Positions 9,433 to 22,254 of a stretch of DNA of 64,000 bases are shown in pieces (position 1 is the stretch's first letter; every line of letters starts with the position of its first letter). Under the pieces are notes generated by a model. That model was not told the DNA's origin. It saw nothing but the letters and a program-made list of their open reading frames with translations, and did no database searches. Origin of the DNA: Roseiarcus sp963779095 (GTDB lineage: Bacteria; Pseudomonadota; Alphaproteobacteria; Rhizobiales; Beijerinckiaceae); assembly GCA_963779095.1 (NCBI GenBank), contig CAVZWU010000025.1, forward strand, positions 124,001 through 188,000, written 5' to 3'. Both the position numbers and the translations under genes were made by a program.

Positions 9433-10086
9433 ATGTCGCAAACCACGCTGACTTTGAGCAGCAAGAATTACTCCTCCTGGTCGCTCAGGGGCTGGCTGAT
9501 GGCCAAGCTCGCTGGGATCGATTTCGTGGAGATCATTGTCGCCCCCGACGATGCAGGCGCGCGCGCCGAGATTCTGCTGCTGTCGCCGTCGATCCTCGTC
9601 CCCTGTCTCACTTACAAGGGCGTTCGCGTCTGGGATACCCTGGCGATCGGGGAATTCCTGAACGAAATCGCGCCAAAAGCCGGACTTCTGCCTAAGGATC
9701 AGGCAGTCCGCGCCCACTGCCGCTCCATTTGCGGCGAGATGCATTCCGGCTTCGTCTCGCTCCGGCAGGCGCTGCCGATGAACATCAAGGCCCAATTTCC
9801 CCGCTTCAAGATCTGGTCGAAGGCGCGCGCCGACATCGACCGCATCGTCATCATCTGGAGCGAGTGCCTTCAGGCCTACGGGGGGCCGTTCCTGTTCGGC
9901 AAGATCAGCATGGCCGACGCGATGTACGCGCCGGTGGTGAGCCGCTTTCGCACCTATGGGATCAGGCTGGACGGAGAACTGAAGAGCTACGCCGAGCGCG
10001 TGTGGGACCTGCCGGCGATGCAGGAATGGCGCGCCGCCGCGGTGGCGGAAGAGGAGGCGATCGAGGAGCTCGAGGTCGAGTTTTAG
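9433..10086 (+). CDS. Glutathione S-transferase family protein
   Basis: An intact 217-residue protein. The N-terminal thioredoxin-like domain reads LTLSSKNYSSWSLRGWLMAK, in which SSWS holds the usual GSH-activating Ser/Tyr position. SPSILVPCLTYKGVRVWDTL follows with the cis-Pro and the substrate-site segment. The helical C-terminal domain contains FLFGKISMADAMYAPVVSRF, the N-capping/hydrophobic staple region of GSTs. It is cytosolic, with an unknown electrophile substrate. Its last 4 bases overlap the convergent acetyltransferase gene. The upstream interval of about 225 bases shows no other gene. Confidence 0.9.
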   Translation: MSQTTLTLSSKNYSSWSLRGWLMAKLAGIDFVEIIVAPDDAGARAEILLLSPSILVPCLTYKGVRVWDTLAIGEFLNEIAPKAGLLPKDQAVRAHCRSICGEMHSGFVSLRQALPMNIKAQFPRFKIWSKARADIDRIVIIWSECLQAYGGPFLFGKISMADAMYAPVVSRFRTYGIRLDGELKSYAERVWDLPAMQEWRAAAVAEEEAIEELEVEF

Positions 10087-10658
10087 TCCGGGCGGACGCG
10101 ACCAGGATCGGTCGCGTGCGAAACACGAGCCTCCCATTCGTCGCGCGCAACCTCGTACTCGACATCCCCGAGTTCGCTCCCGGGAAAGGCGTCGGGCCAG
10201 TCCGGATAGACGGTCCGCGCATAGGCCAGCCCCGCCTTCTCCAAGACCCGACGTGAGGCCGTATGGACCGTCATCGCTGTGGCGACGATGCGCTCAAGAC
10301 CCATCTCGGCGAACCCCATGGCGACCAGCGCGCTCGCGCCCTCGGAGGCGAGGCCGCGACCCCAGGCGTCGCGACGGAGCCTGTAGCCGAGTTCGGCCAC
10401 GCCCTCTCGCACTCGGCGCAGCGAGAACCATCCCACGAAGGCGCCTGAACGCGTCTCGCGAGCCGCCCAGACGTAATCTTCGCCGCCGCGAGGCGTCAGG
10501 AAACTCGCGCCTTCCGCTTCGCCGTCGTCGGGCGTAGGCCGGCCGCCGTTCAGAAAGCGCATGACTTCGGGATCGTGTTCGAGCGCGATCAGGTTCTCTC
10601 TGTCCGTCTCCAGAACCAGCGCCAGCGACAGGCGCGCCGTCCTGAGGGATGTGCTCAT
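10083..10658 (-). CDS. GNAT N-acetyltransferase (RimJ/RimL type)
   Basis: A 191-residue protein from MSTSLRTARLSLALVLETDR; a longer start at 10742 would overlap the dodecin gene and is less likely. The GNAT fold is shown by RTARLSL (beta1), GAFVGWFSLRRVREGVAELG (beta4) and the acetyl-CoA motif region RRDAWGRGLASEGASALV. ASRRVLEKAGLAYART completes motif B. This is the arrangement of RimJ/RimL-like alpha-N-acetyltransferases acting on ribosomal proteins, amino acids or antibiotics. The substrate cannot be predicted. Confidence 0.88.
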   Translation of the reverse strand: MSTSLRTARLSLALVLETDRENLIALEHDPEVMRFLNGGRPTPDDGEAEGASFLTPRGGEDYVWAARETRSGAFVGWFSLRRVREGVAELGYRLRRDAWGRGLASEGASALVAMGFAEMGLERIVATAMTVHTASRRVLEKAGLAYARTVYPDWPDAFPGSELGDVEYEVARDEWEARVSHATDPGRVRPD

Positions 10659-10725
10659 CGTCAACCGTGTGGTTGTCGCTCTACGGGCGGCCGGCACGGG
10701 GTCGCGACGAAGGCTGCCGAACCTT

Positions 10726-10941
10726 TCAGTCCTTGCCTTCATACTTGAACGACACCTTGAGCTTGGTCCGGTAGGCTTCGACCTTGCCCTTTTCGATCAC
10801 CAGGTCCTGCTCGACGACCTCGGCCACGCGCAGGTCCCTCAGGCTCTTCGATGCGCGTGCGACCGCGGCTGCGGCCGCCTTTTCCCATGATTCCGAGCTC
10901 GTGCCCACGAGCTCAACCACTTTGTAAACGCTCTCCGCCAT
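10726..10941 (-). CDS. Dodecin family protein
   Basis: A 71-residue protein starting MAESVYKVVELVGTSSESWE, with the dodecin signature: a first beta strand, one amphipathic helix (KAAAAAVARASKSLRDLR) and two strands (VAEVVEQDLVIEKGKVEAYR, then KLKVSFKYEG). Dodecins assemble into hollow dodecamers that store riboflavin/FMN or coenzyme A. The length agrees with the family (65-75). An earlier in-frame ATG at 10989 would add a basic, low-complexity leader and is rejected. Its 3' end abuts the acetyltransferase gene on the same strand. Confidence 0.93.
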   Translation of the reverse strand: MAESVYKVVELVGTSSESWEKAAAAAVARASKSLRDLRVAEVVEQDLVIEKGKVEAYRTKLKVSFKYEGKD

Positions 10942-11125
10942 CTTAATCCTCCCTCGCCGCCCGCGCTTCTCATGACCGCGCGGCGCCACGAGCTTGCGGC
11001 GCGAACGCCTGCCGGGTCAAGCGAGCCGCCGAGGCTGACCCGCCGCCATCCCGTCGAAGCGCTCGTCAGGGTCGGCTATGATCCCCCGGATTTGCGGGAT
11101 CTCGACGAACAGCGCGAAGTGGGTC

Positions 11126-11877
11126 ATGGCCGATGAACTGACGAAGCGGGCGCTGGGAGGCTCCCAGATCGCCGCGCCCGGAGTCCTCGACGCGCATTCA
11201 AAGCGCGCCCAAGTTCGAAGCGCAGAGCGTCTGGCGGCCGCCCTCGCCACGATCGCCGGCTTCGTCGACGCTTATGGCATGATCACCTATGGCGTCTACG
11301 TGTCGTTCATGAGCGGCAACACCACCCAGACCGGCTACCAAGCCGCGGCGGGCTTGTTCGGCGCCGCTGCGCTCTCAGGCCTGGCGATCCTGTTCTTTGT
11401 CATCGGTTCGTTCGCCGGGGCCTGCTCGTGCAGTCCGCGGGCCGCCTCGCGCGGCGGGTCGTGTTTGGCGTGGTCGCAGCCGGGCTCGCCGCGATCATCG
11501 GCTTCACAGAGCCTCATTTGCTGTCCGGAGGCGGCGCGATCGCAGCGATAAGCTTCGTGATGGGGGTAATGAACAGTGCGTTCTCGCGCGTCGGGGCGCA
11601 GTCCGTGAGCCTCACCTTCGTGACCGGAACGCTGAGCCGCGTCGGCTCGCATCTGGCTTTTGCCGCGCGGCGCGCGCCTCTCGCCGACGCTGAGGGGCCG
11701 TGGGACACCCATCTTCGCCGCGCTATGATGCTGGCGCGCATCTGGGCCGGATTCCTCGGGGGCGCGCTTCTGTCGGGCGCCGCAACGCCGCGGTTCGGCG
11801 CGCTCGTGCTGGCGGCGCCGGCGCTGATCCTGGCCGCGCTGGCGGCTTTCGAGCGTCCCGGCGGAACGAGGGGCTAG
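11126..11877 (+). CDS. DUF1275 (YoaK-like) membrane protein (frameshifted)
   Basis: It starts MADELTKRALGGSQIAAPGV. The family core appears as LATIAGFVDAYGMITYGVYV and SFMSGNTTQTGYQAAAG, the strongly conserved DUF1275 motif (GxxDA, FMSGN). The frame breaks near 11425. The rest continues as RVVFGVVAAGLAAIIGFTEP, VMGVMNSAFSRVG, SLTFVTGTLSRVGSHLAFA and two C-terminal hydrophobic segments, ending at 11877. Six or more membrane segments are expected. The family is of unknown transport function. Confidence 0.85.
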
Positions 11878-11899
11878 CGGAGCGAACGGGGTCGTAACC

Positions 11900-12025
11900 G
11901 CCAACCGCCTCGTCCTGAGGAGCGCCGAAGGCGCGTCTCGAAGGACGCTCCATGAGGCGCAAACGCCGCTACGCTGGATCATCCTTTGAGACGCCGCGCT
12001 CTGCGCGGTGCCTCGAGGCATGAGA
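11900..12025. repeat. Intergenic palindromic repeat (Rhizobiales type)
   Basis: The segment contains CCTCGTCCTGAGGAGCGCC, a GAAGGCGCGTCTCGAAGGAC stretch and a roughly complementary second half (ATCATCCTTTGAGACGCCGC, then GCCTCGAGGCATGAG). It folds as a long imperfect hairpin. I recognise this as the common short intergenic repeat seen in many Rhizobiales genomes. It lies directly after the DUF1275 gene. Confidence 0.75.
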
Positions 12026-12174
12026 TCCGTAGAGTTCAGCGACATTCCGACGTCCGCCGCCCTGGGAGTTGCCCGGGATCGCCATCTACCGTCTATCTAT
12101 TTGATTCACATTAGTATTTTATCACAGGCGGCTTGAGCCTGCGACCCCGGACATTGGAAAAACGAAATCGTATC

Positions 12175-12203
12175 TTGACTATCCTATAAATCAGAAACAT
12201 AAT
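12175..12203 (+). promoter_or_regulatory. Sigma-70-like promoter for the HTH gene
   Basis: TTGACT and CATAAT are separated by 17 bases, in an unusually AT-rich stretch (about 12090-12230) of an otherwise GC-rich window. An AGAGGA ribosome-binding site follows at 12215-12220 and an ATG at 12233. No other strong housekeeping-type promoter is so clear in the window. Confidence 0.65.
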
Positions 12204-12300
12204 CCTTTCAACGCAGAGGATTTTTCGAACGAATGACGCAAACGATACGGCGACGAAAACCGCTCCAAAGCGCCGGCGCATAACGAAACGCGAGCTGGCG

Positions 12301-12756
12301 ATGCGCGACCTGAGATTTGTCGAGAAACTGGCCGCCGGCGTGACAATCGAGGAAATCGCGGCGAGCGAAGGGATCTCGCGCAAATGGGCGCGCGAACGCA
12401 AGGCGGCGCTTCTCGCCGAGTGCGCGATCGACCCACCGGAGGAGTTCATCCAGCTGCAAATCCGCCGCCTGAGCGAGGCGATGCTCGTCGCCTATAGCGC
12501 CATGACCGCCGGCAATCTGAAGGCGGTCGATCAGGTAATAAAGGTCGCGCGCGAACTCGACCGCTACCACGGGTTCGGCGCCATCTCCGGTCCGCGGAGC
12601 TTCGCCCTGGCGGAGCCGGCCGCGTCGGCCCCCCTTGCCCTGCCGCCGCTGGCGCTGCCGGAGCCGCCGGCGGCGCTCGCTCCGCCAAAAGCCGAGTCGG
12701 CGGCGGATGGGGCGAAAAGCGAGCTTAGCGGCGATCCTGCGCCGAGCGGGGATTGA
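12301..12756 (+). CDS. Small helix-turn-helix protein, unknown function
   Basis: A 151-residue frame from ATG 12301. Residues about 1-40 form a basic helix-turn-helix (FVEKLAAGVTIEEIAASEGI, then SRKWARERKAALLAE) of the resolvase or phage-terminase-small-subunit type. A helical middle (AMLVAYSAMTAGNLKAVDQV) and a Pro/Ala-rich tail follow. Upstream in the same frame, coding-like sequence continues (KTAPKRRRITKRELA). The likelier start is the ATG at 12233, reached through a one-base frame error, since promoter and ribosome-binding site lie there. It may be a remnant of a mobile element or a chromosomal regulator. I do not recognise the family firmly. Confidence 0.65.
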   Translation: MRDLRFVEKLAAGVTIEEIAASEGISRKWARERKAALLAECAIDPPEEFIQLQIRRLSEAMLVAYSAMTAGNLKAVDQVIKVARELDRYHGFGAISGPRSFALAEPAASAPLALPPLALPEPPAALAPPKAESAADGAKSELSGDPAPSGD

Positions 12757-12807
12757 CGCCCTCGCTTCTCCGGGGGATCGCGGATTAATCACGGTTTAAT
12801 TAGGTTT

Positions 12808-12832
12808 ATTACCGTGACCGCGTCACCGTAAT
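12808..12832. repeat. Imperfect inverted repeat
   Basis: ATTACCGTGAC and GTCACCGTAAT are arms around CGC, with one mismatched pair. It sits between the HTH gene and the convergent metH gene. It could be a terminator stem without a U-tract or a protein site. Confidence 0.4.
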
Positions 12833-12894
12833 CGGAGACCCCCACCCCAAAACCCCTCGCCTGTGGAGAGGGGCCGCACAGCCAGAAAATCGGC

Positions 12895-12957
12895 GCGGAA
12901 CTAAACGGGGTCGTAAGTCCCTGATTTGATTAGGGGGCGCCGGTAAAATTGCGGCTA
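12895..12957 (+). repeat. 63-bp dispersed repeat, copy 1
   Basis: The outer 22 bases (GCGGAACTAAACGGGGTCGTAA) and the last 25 bases (ending AAAATTGCGGCTA) are identical to the reverse complement of 23158-23220. Only the central 16 bases differ. It lies just downstream of metH. Shorter relatives occur at 11885-11899 (AACGGGGTCGTAACC) and 23731-23749. Confidence 0.85.
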
Positions 12958-12987
12958 TGCTGCGCGGCGCCCCTGCTCCCGAGCCGC

Positions 12988-16734
<3,747 letters not shown>

Positions 16735-16769
16735 TTCACCTACCGCTCAAGTCGCGCGCTGACATAATC

Positions 16770-16789
16770 ATATAAACATGTCTTTATAT
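16770..16789. promoter_or_regulatory. SahR-like operator upstream of metH
   Basis: A palindrome with perfect 7-base arms ATATAAA / TTTATAT around six bases, 36 bases before the metH start. It resembles the operators I recall for SahR, the ArsR-family S-adenosylhomocysteine-responsive regulator of the methionine cycle in Proteobacteria. No regulator gene is in the window. Confidence 0.6.
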
Positions 16790-17015
16790 CAACGCAAGAG
16801 ACATCTCCGCCCCTGCGATTTGCCAAATAGGCGGCGCCCCCTCAGAATGAGACCAGTCAATCCGGCGATCCTTCATCTCGTGTGAACAATACAGGCCGTG
16901 AGAGGAGACGGACCGAACTGGCGGACGCTTCCTTCAGCGCAGCTACCATCGACCGGACCGCCCTCCGACCGGCGCTCCGAGCATCCGATTCAAAAGTTCA
17001 GACAGGGTTTCAACT

Positions 17016-19301
17016 ATGCCGGACAGGGCCGAAGCGCCAAGCAAACGCCCCTCAATCACCGATCAGGAGGCGCTTCAATTCCACTCGCGCGGGCGGCCCG
17101 GCAAGCTCGAGATCATGCCGACCAAGCCCATGGCGACCCAGCGCGACTTGTCGCTTGCTTATTCGCCAGGAGTCGCCGTTCCGGTCTTGGCGATCGCCGC
17201 CGATCCCTCAACCGCCTACGACTACACGACGCGCGGCAACATGGTCGCGGTCATTACCAATGGCACGGCGATCCTTGGCCTTGGCAATCTCGGTGCGCTC
17301 GCTTCCAAGCCGGTGATGGAAGGCAAGGCGGTGCTGTTCAAGCGCTTCGCCGACGTCAATTCGATCGATCTCGAGGTCGGGACGGAGGACCCGGACGAAT
17401 TCGTCAACGCGGTGAGGTATCTCGGCCCGTCATTCGGCGGGATCAATCTCGAGGACATCAAGGCGCCAGAGTGCTTCTACATCGAGGAGCGGCTGCGCGA
17501 GATGATGGACATTCCTGTCTTTCATGACGATCAGCACGGCACGGCCATCATCGCCGCCGCGGGGATGATCAACGCCATGCATCTGACCGGGCGCGACATC
17601 CAGACGACACGGCTCGTCTGCAACGGCGCCGGCGCCGCCGGCATTGCCTGTCTCGACCTGATCAAGGCGATCGGGTTTGAACCCGCCAACGTCATCCTGT
17701 GCGACACCAAGGGCGTCGTCTATCGCGGCCGTCAGGAAGGCATGAATCAGTGGAAGTCCGCGCATGCGATCGAAACGCCGCTGCGAACGCTCGAGGAGGC
17801 GCTGAAGGGAGCGGATATCTTCTTCGGTCTTTCGGCCAAGGGAGCGCTGACCGCGGAGATGGTCCGCGACATGGCGCCCGATCCGATCATTTTCGCCATG
17901 GCGAATCCCGATCCGGAAATAACGCCTGAAGACGCGAAGGCAGCGCGTGACGACGTGATCATCGCCACTGGGCGCTCCGACTACCCCAATCAGGTCAATA
18001 ATGTCCTTGGATTCCCCTATATTTTCCGCGGCGCCCTCGACGTCCGCGCCAAGACGATCAACATGGAAATGAAGATCGCCGCGGCGCAGGCGCTCGCGAG
18101 CCTCGCGCGGGAGGACGTTCCCGACGAAGTGGCGGCCGCCTACCGTGGCGCAAGGCCGCGCTTTGGCCGCGAGTACATCATTCCGGTTCCGTTCGATCCG
18201 CGCCTCATTCATGTCGTGCCGATCGCAGTGGCCAAAGCCGCAATGGCCTCCGCGGTGGCGCGGCGGCCAATTGTCGATCTCGAGGCCTACAAGGCGCAAT
18301 TGTCCGCCCGTCGCGACCCAATCGCGGGCGCGATGCAGCTTATCATCGAGCGCGTCCGCCGCACGCCCAAACGCGTTGTGTTCGCCGAAGGCGAGGAAGA
18401 GCAGGTGATCCGCGCCGCTTATTCATTCGTCAATCAGGGACTTGGCGAGGCGGTACTGGTCGGCCGGGAAGAGCGTGTGCGGAGCGTCGCCAAGGCGACC
18501 GGTCTCGATCTCTCGGACAAGGGCATCGAAATTCACAACGCTCGCCTGTCGCACCGCAATTCGATCTACGCCCAGTTCCTCTATGAGCGGCTGCAGCGGA
18601 AGGGCTATCTGTTCCGCGACTGCCAGCGCATGATCAATCAGGATCGCAATTACTTCGCCGCCGCTATGGTCGCACGCGGGGACGCCGACGCGATCGTGAC
18701 CGGGGTCACCCGCAATTTCTCGATCGCGCTGGAGGAGGTCCGGCGTGTCATCGACGACAAGCCAGGGCACCGCGTCGTCGGAGTCTCGATCATCCTGTCG
18801 CGCGGGCGACCGATTTTGGCCGCCGACACGGCGATCGCCGAGATGCCGACCGCCGCGGATCTCGCCGAAATCGCGATTGAAGCGGCGGGGGTGGCGCGCC
18901 AACTCGGCTACGAGCCGCGCGTGGCGATGCTAGCCTTCTCCAATTTCGGCCACCCGCCAGGAGAGCGCGCGCAGCGGGTGCAGGAAGCGGTGCGCATTCT
19001 CGACGCCAAGCGGGTTGATTTTGAGTACGACGGCGAAATGGGCGCCGACGTCGCGCTCAACAGGGAGCTAATGGCCGCCTATCCGTTCTGCCGGCTGAAA
19101 GATACGGCGAACGTGCTCATCATGCCGGCCTTTCACTCGGCCGCCATCTCCACACGCATGCTGCAGGAACTCGGCGGCGCCACAGTCATTGGGCCGCTGA
19201 TCGTGGGGCTCGAGAAGCCCGTGCAGATCGTCTCCCTCGGCGCGAAGGACTCCGACATCGTGAACATGGCCGCCATGGCCAGCTTCAATATTGGCGGATG
19301 A
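17016..19301 (+). CDS. maeB: NADP-dependent malic enzyme (phosphotransacetylase fusion)
   Basis: It oxidatively decarboxylates malate to pyruvate with NAD(P)+. The 761 residues are intact. The malic enzyme part (about 1-430) shows SLAYSPGVAVPV, AILGLGNLGALASKPVMEGK, FADVNSIDLEV, the metal site FHDDQHGTAI and the nucleotide loop VCNGAGAAGIACLDLI. The phosphotransacetylase-like part (about 430-761) shows RVVFAEGEEEQVIRAAY and ends SLGAKDSDIVNMAAMASFNI. In this fused class the second domain is a regulatory acetyl-CoA/acetyl-phosphate sensor, usually without transacetylase activity. It ends 10 bases before the convergent GT25 gene. Confidence 0.97.
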   Translation: MPDRAEAPSKRPSITDQEALQFHSRGRPGKLEIMPTKPMATQRDLSLAYSPGVAVPVLAIAADPSTAYDYTTRGNMVAVITNGTAILGLGNLGALASKPVMEGKAVLFKRFADVNSIDLEVGTEDPDEFVNAVRYLGPSFGGINLEDIKAPECFYIEERLREMMDIPVFHDDQHGTAIIAAAGMINAMHLTGRDIQTTRLVCNGAGAAGIACLDLIKAIGFEPANVILCDTKGVVYRGRQEGMNQWKSAHAIETPLRTLEEALKGADIFFGLSAKGALTAEMVRDMAPDPIIFAMANPDPEITPEDAKAARDDVIIATGRSDYPNQVNNVLGFPYIFRGALDVRAKTINMEMKIAAAQALASLAREDVPDEVAAAYRGARPRFGREYIIPVPFDPRLIHVVPIAVAKAAMASAVARRPIVDLEAYKAQLSARRDPIAGAMQLIIERVRRTPKRVVFAEGEEEQVIRAAYSFVNQGLGEAVLVGREERVRSVAKATGLDLSDKGIEIHNARLSHRNSIYAQFLYERLQRKGYLFRDCQRMINQDRNYFAAAMVARGDADAIVTGVTRNFSIALEEVRRVIDDKPGHRVVGVSIILSRGRPILAADTAIAEMPTAADLAEIAIEAAGVARQLGYEPRVAMLAFSNFGHPPGERAQRVQEAVRILDAKRVDFEYDGEMGADVALNRELMAAYPFCRLKDTANVLIMPAFHSAAISTRMLQELGGATVIGPLIVGLEKPVQIVSLGAKDSDIVNMAAMASFNIGG

Positions 19302-19311
19302 CGTTGAGCGT

Positions 19312-20073
19312 CTAACCGACGTCGACGGTCGTCGTCTGAACGCGCAGAAACGCCTTCTGATAGCTTCGTTCAATCAGGCTTGCCGCCTGTCCAGCAAGGC
19401 GAATGCCTTCCCGTCCAAGCTTTTCTACCGCGGAGGTGTCACGAAGCTTTGCGTACCTGTCCGCCGCGGCCATCGTCGTCTTGAAGGCTTGGCCGCCCTG
19501 GTCTGGCTTGAGAAGGTGATCCTGGATGGCGACTGCGGGGCAGAGCTGATAAACGCGCAAGCCGAAGCGACCGGGGTGATTGGGGAACAGCGCATAATCG
19601 GCCGGCAGCGAGGGGTTGGCTGTCAATTTCATGTAGCGAGCCGCGCCGTTCCGGGTGAGGATGTACGCGGCGCTGCTATGATGGCGGGAATAAAGTCTCG
19701 CGATCTGACGCTCGCCGACAGCAACGCGCTTTTCTCCGACCTCGACCTTCTGCAGATAGGTGTCGAGCTTAATCGAATGGGCGTCCGACGGCGCCCATGA
19801 GCCGCTGGCGACGACAGTCGCGAACCCCGGCTGGATGTGCACGTCATCCTCAAGAAAGCAGGCGAGGGGTTCCGGACCCTTGAGGAATTGAAGCCACGCC
19901 ATCCTGTGGCTCGCCAGGCAGGCCAGTTCGAAACGGCTAAGGCCTTTTGTCGTCGGCGGATCGTTCGACCCGTCGACGGCAGGAATCCGCTCAAACTCGA
20001 TGCCGTTCAACTGCGTCCGCATATGCGCGAGGCGTTCGGGATGGCGATCGAGGTTGATCAGGTAAATCTGCAT
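19312..20073 (-). CDS. Family 25 glycosyltransferase (LPS type)
   Basis: A 253-residue protein from MQIYLINLDRHPERLAHMRT, the typical GT25 opening. FERIPAVDG, GLSRFELACLASHRMAWLQF and the acidic motif CFLEDDVHIQPGF follow, then SSAAYILTRNGAARYM. GT25 enzymes are galactosyl- or glucosyltransferases of LPS or lipooligosaccharide outer core (LgtB/Lex1). An earlier ATG at 20097 adds only eight residues. No other LPS genes are adjacent, so acceptor and sugar are unknown. It is a cytosolic or peripheral membrane protein. Confidence 0.88.
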   Translation of the reverse strand: MQIYLINLDRHPERLAHMRTQLNGIEFERIPAVDGSNDPPTTKGLSRFELACLASHRMAWLQFLKGPEPLACFLEDDVHIQPGFATVVASGSWAPSDAHSIKLDTYLQKVEVGEKRVAVGERQIARLYSRHHSSAAYILTRNGAARYMKLTANPSLPADYALFPNHPGRFGLRVYQLCPAVAIQDHLLKPDQGGQAFKTTMAAADRYAKLRDTSAVEKLGREGIRLAGQAASLIERSYQKAFLRVQTTTVDVG

Positions 20074-20166
20074 TGCGCTCCCGCCGGCCCCTTCCATCCC
20101 GGCTCATTCAACGTCGAGCGCTCGCTGCTTTGATCGTCCCAGCGGCTGGCGGCGGAGACGCAGCGC

Positions 20167-22089
20167 TCAGACCTTCATCTGCGCTCCAAGCTCGACCACG
20201 CGATCGGAGGGCAAATTGAAGAAGTCCGGAGCGCTCGCCGCCTGTTTCGTCATGGCGATGAACAGTTTGTCTTGCCAGAGCGGCATGCCGGAGTTTGGCG
20301 CGGTCTTCAGCGTGCGTCGGCCTAAGAAGAACGAGGTGGTCATGATGTCGAACTTGAGTCCGGCCTTCCGCATCGCCGCCAGCGCCCGTGGGATGTGCGG
20401 TTGCTCCATATAGCCGAAGTGAAGCGTAACCAGCATGAAATCGGGCGACAAGCTCGTCATTTCGTATCGATTGGCGTTCGGCACGCGGGGTGTGGTCTCG
20501 GTGCGCACGTTCAAAAGGACGACCCGCTCGTGCAGCACCTTGTTGTGTTTGAGATTGTGCATGAGCGATGACGGCGCGGAGGTCGGATCGTTGGTAAGAA
20601 AAACCGCCGTTCCTGGAACCCTGACCGGCTTCGACTTCTCGAGCATCTTGATCAGGTCCAGCATCGGGATCGAGTCCCGATGCGTCCGAGCCTGCAAGAT
20701 GACGCTGCCGCGCGACCAGGTCCACATCAGAATGAACATCGCTGCGCCAAGCGTGAGGGGCACCCAGCCGCCGTCCACAACCTTGTAGAGGTTGGCGAAA
20801 AAGAAACCAACGTCAACGACAAGGAACGCGCCTGTCAGCCCCAGCGCCGCCCAGAGCGGCCATCGCCACAGCTTCCAGACCACAAAGAAGGCAAGGGAGG
20901 TTGTCGCCACCATCGTGCCGGAGACCGCGATGCCGTAAGCGTTGGCCAAGGCGTCGGACGAGCGGAACAACAACACCAGCCCCAGGACCCCGAGCAGCAG
21001 CACGCGGTTCACGCGGGGAATGAAAATCTGCCCCTCCTGAGTGGGGGAGGTATGGACGATTTCGAGGCGCGGCAAGAGGCCGAGCTGGATCGCCTGGCTG
21101 GCCAGCGAAAAGGCGCCGGTGATGACGGCCTGGCTCGCGATCACGGTTGCGGCGGTCGACAGAAAAATCAAGGGCAACAGTCCCCAGCTCGGCGCCAGAA
21201 GATAGTATGAACTCGTCACCGCCTGTGGATTGTCGAGGATCAAGGCGCCCTGACCGAGGTAATTGCAGATGAGCGCCGGCAGGACGACGAACAGCCAAGC
21301 CGCCTGGATCGGCTTTCGTCCGAAATGCCCCATGTCCGCGTAAAGCGTTTCCGCGCCGGTCACCGCCAGAAACACACTGCCCAGAACAATGAAGCCGATC
21401 GTCCCGTGCGCCCGCATAAACAATAGCCCTGGGATTGGGCTCAAAGCCTGCAATATGCTCCAATCGGCCGCAATGTGGACAAGGCCAAGCACGGCGTTGA
21501 CGGCGAAGAATACGGCCACGATCGGGCTGAAGAAAGCGGCGACTCTGGCTGTGCCCCGGCTCTGCGCGGCGAACAAGAGAACGAGGATGGCGACCGTCGC
21601 CGGCAGGATGTATGGCGCAAGGTCGGCGTCGACTTGCTTCAGCCCTTCGAGAGCGGACAGAACCGAGATCGCCGGCGTGATGATCGCGTCGCCCGAGAAC
21701 AGGGCGGACCCGGCGACGCCCAGCAGGAAGGCGATCGCCGCGCGTTGCCCGAGGGCGCGTTGGGCGAGCGCCATGAGGGACAGGATGCCGCCCTCGCCCT
21801 TATTGTCGGCCTGCATCAGAAACAGGACATACTTGGCCGTCACCACGATAAGGAGCGCCCAGATGATGAGCGAGACCGTGCCGATCACGTCTGACCTGGG
21901 AAGGCCGGAGTCCTTGACTTGGCCCAGCGCCGTCTGCAGCGCGTAGAGGGGACTCGTGCCAATATCGCCGTAGACGACGCCGATCGAGCTGAACGCGAGA
22001 ATCCAGAAGCGCCCGGATGAATGGGTCAGGTCGCCCTCTGCGCCATAAACTGGCGGCGGGACGGCGTCCTTCGAAATGGGTTGGGACAT
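20167..22089 (-). CDS. kup: Kup-type potassium uptake permease
   Basis: A low-affinity K+/H+ symporter of the inner membrane. The intact 640-residue protein starts MSQPISKDAVPPPVYGAEGD. It has the family signature SIGVVYGDIGTSPLYALQTA, then NKGEGGILSLMALAQRAL, SALFSGDAIITPAISVLSAL and about 12 membrane segments, followed by the cytosolic C-terminal domain (PGTAVFLTNDPTSAPSSLMH, then SFFLGRRTLK). Length and order agree with E. coli Kup. No regulator is adjacent. The upstream interval of about 165 bases to the hydrolase gene shows nothing distinctive. Confidence 0.97.
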   Translation of the reverse strand: MSQPISKDAVPPPVYGAEGDLTHSSGRFWILAFSSIGVVYGDIGTSPLYALQTALGQVKDSGLPRSDVIGTVSLIIWALLIVVTAKYVLFLMQADNKGEGGILSLMALAQRALGQRAAIAFLLGVAGSALFSGDAIITPAISVLSALEGLKQVDADLAPYILPATVAILVLLFAAQSRGTARVAAFFSPIVAVFFAVNAVLGLVHIAADWSILQALSPIPGLLFMRAHGTIGFIVLGSVFLAVTGAETLYADMGHFGRKPIQAAWLFVVLPALICNYLGQGALILDNPQAVTSSYYLLAPSWGLLPLIFLSTAATVIASQAVITGAFSLASQAIQLGLLPRLEIVHTSPTQEGQIFIPRVNRVLLLGVLGLVLLFRSSDALANAYGIAVSGTMVATTSLAFFVVWKLWRWPLWAALGLTGAFLVVDVGFFFANLYKVVDGGWVPLTLGAAMFILMWTWSRGSVILQARTHRDSIPMLDLIKMLEKSKPVRVPGTAVFLTNDPTSAPSSLMHNLKHNKVLHERVVLLNVRTETTPRVPNANRYEMTSLSPDFMLVTLHFGYMEQPHIPRALAAMRKAGLKFDIMTTSFFLGRRTLKTAPNSGMPLWQDKLFIAMTKQAASAPDFFNLPSDRVVELGAQMKV

Positions 22090-22254
22090 TCCTTAAGCGG
22101 ACCTCGCGGTCGCCGGCTGCCGCCGGGCCGTCAAAATGGCGGGTGTCTATACTCCCTCATCCCAGGAACGGGAAGGGCTGAAGGTTTCTCGTTCCCTTAA
22201 CGCTCAGCAATCCGTTTTGGCGCCGCCAATCTCACGCAAGGCCCGAGTAGCCCG

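Noticed and set aside
16735..16830. SAM or SAH riboswitch in front of metH
   Set aside because: The leader is short, and the only clear structure is the AT-rich palindrome typical of a protein operator.
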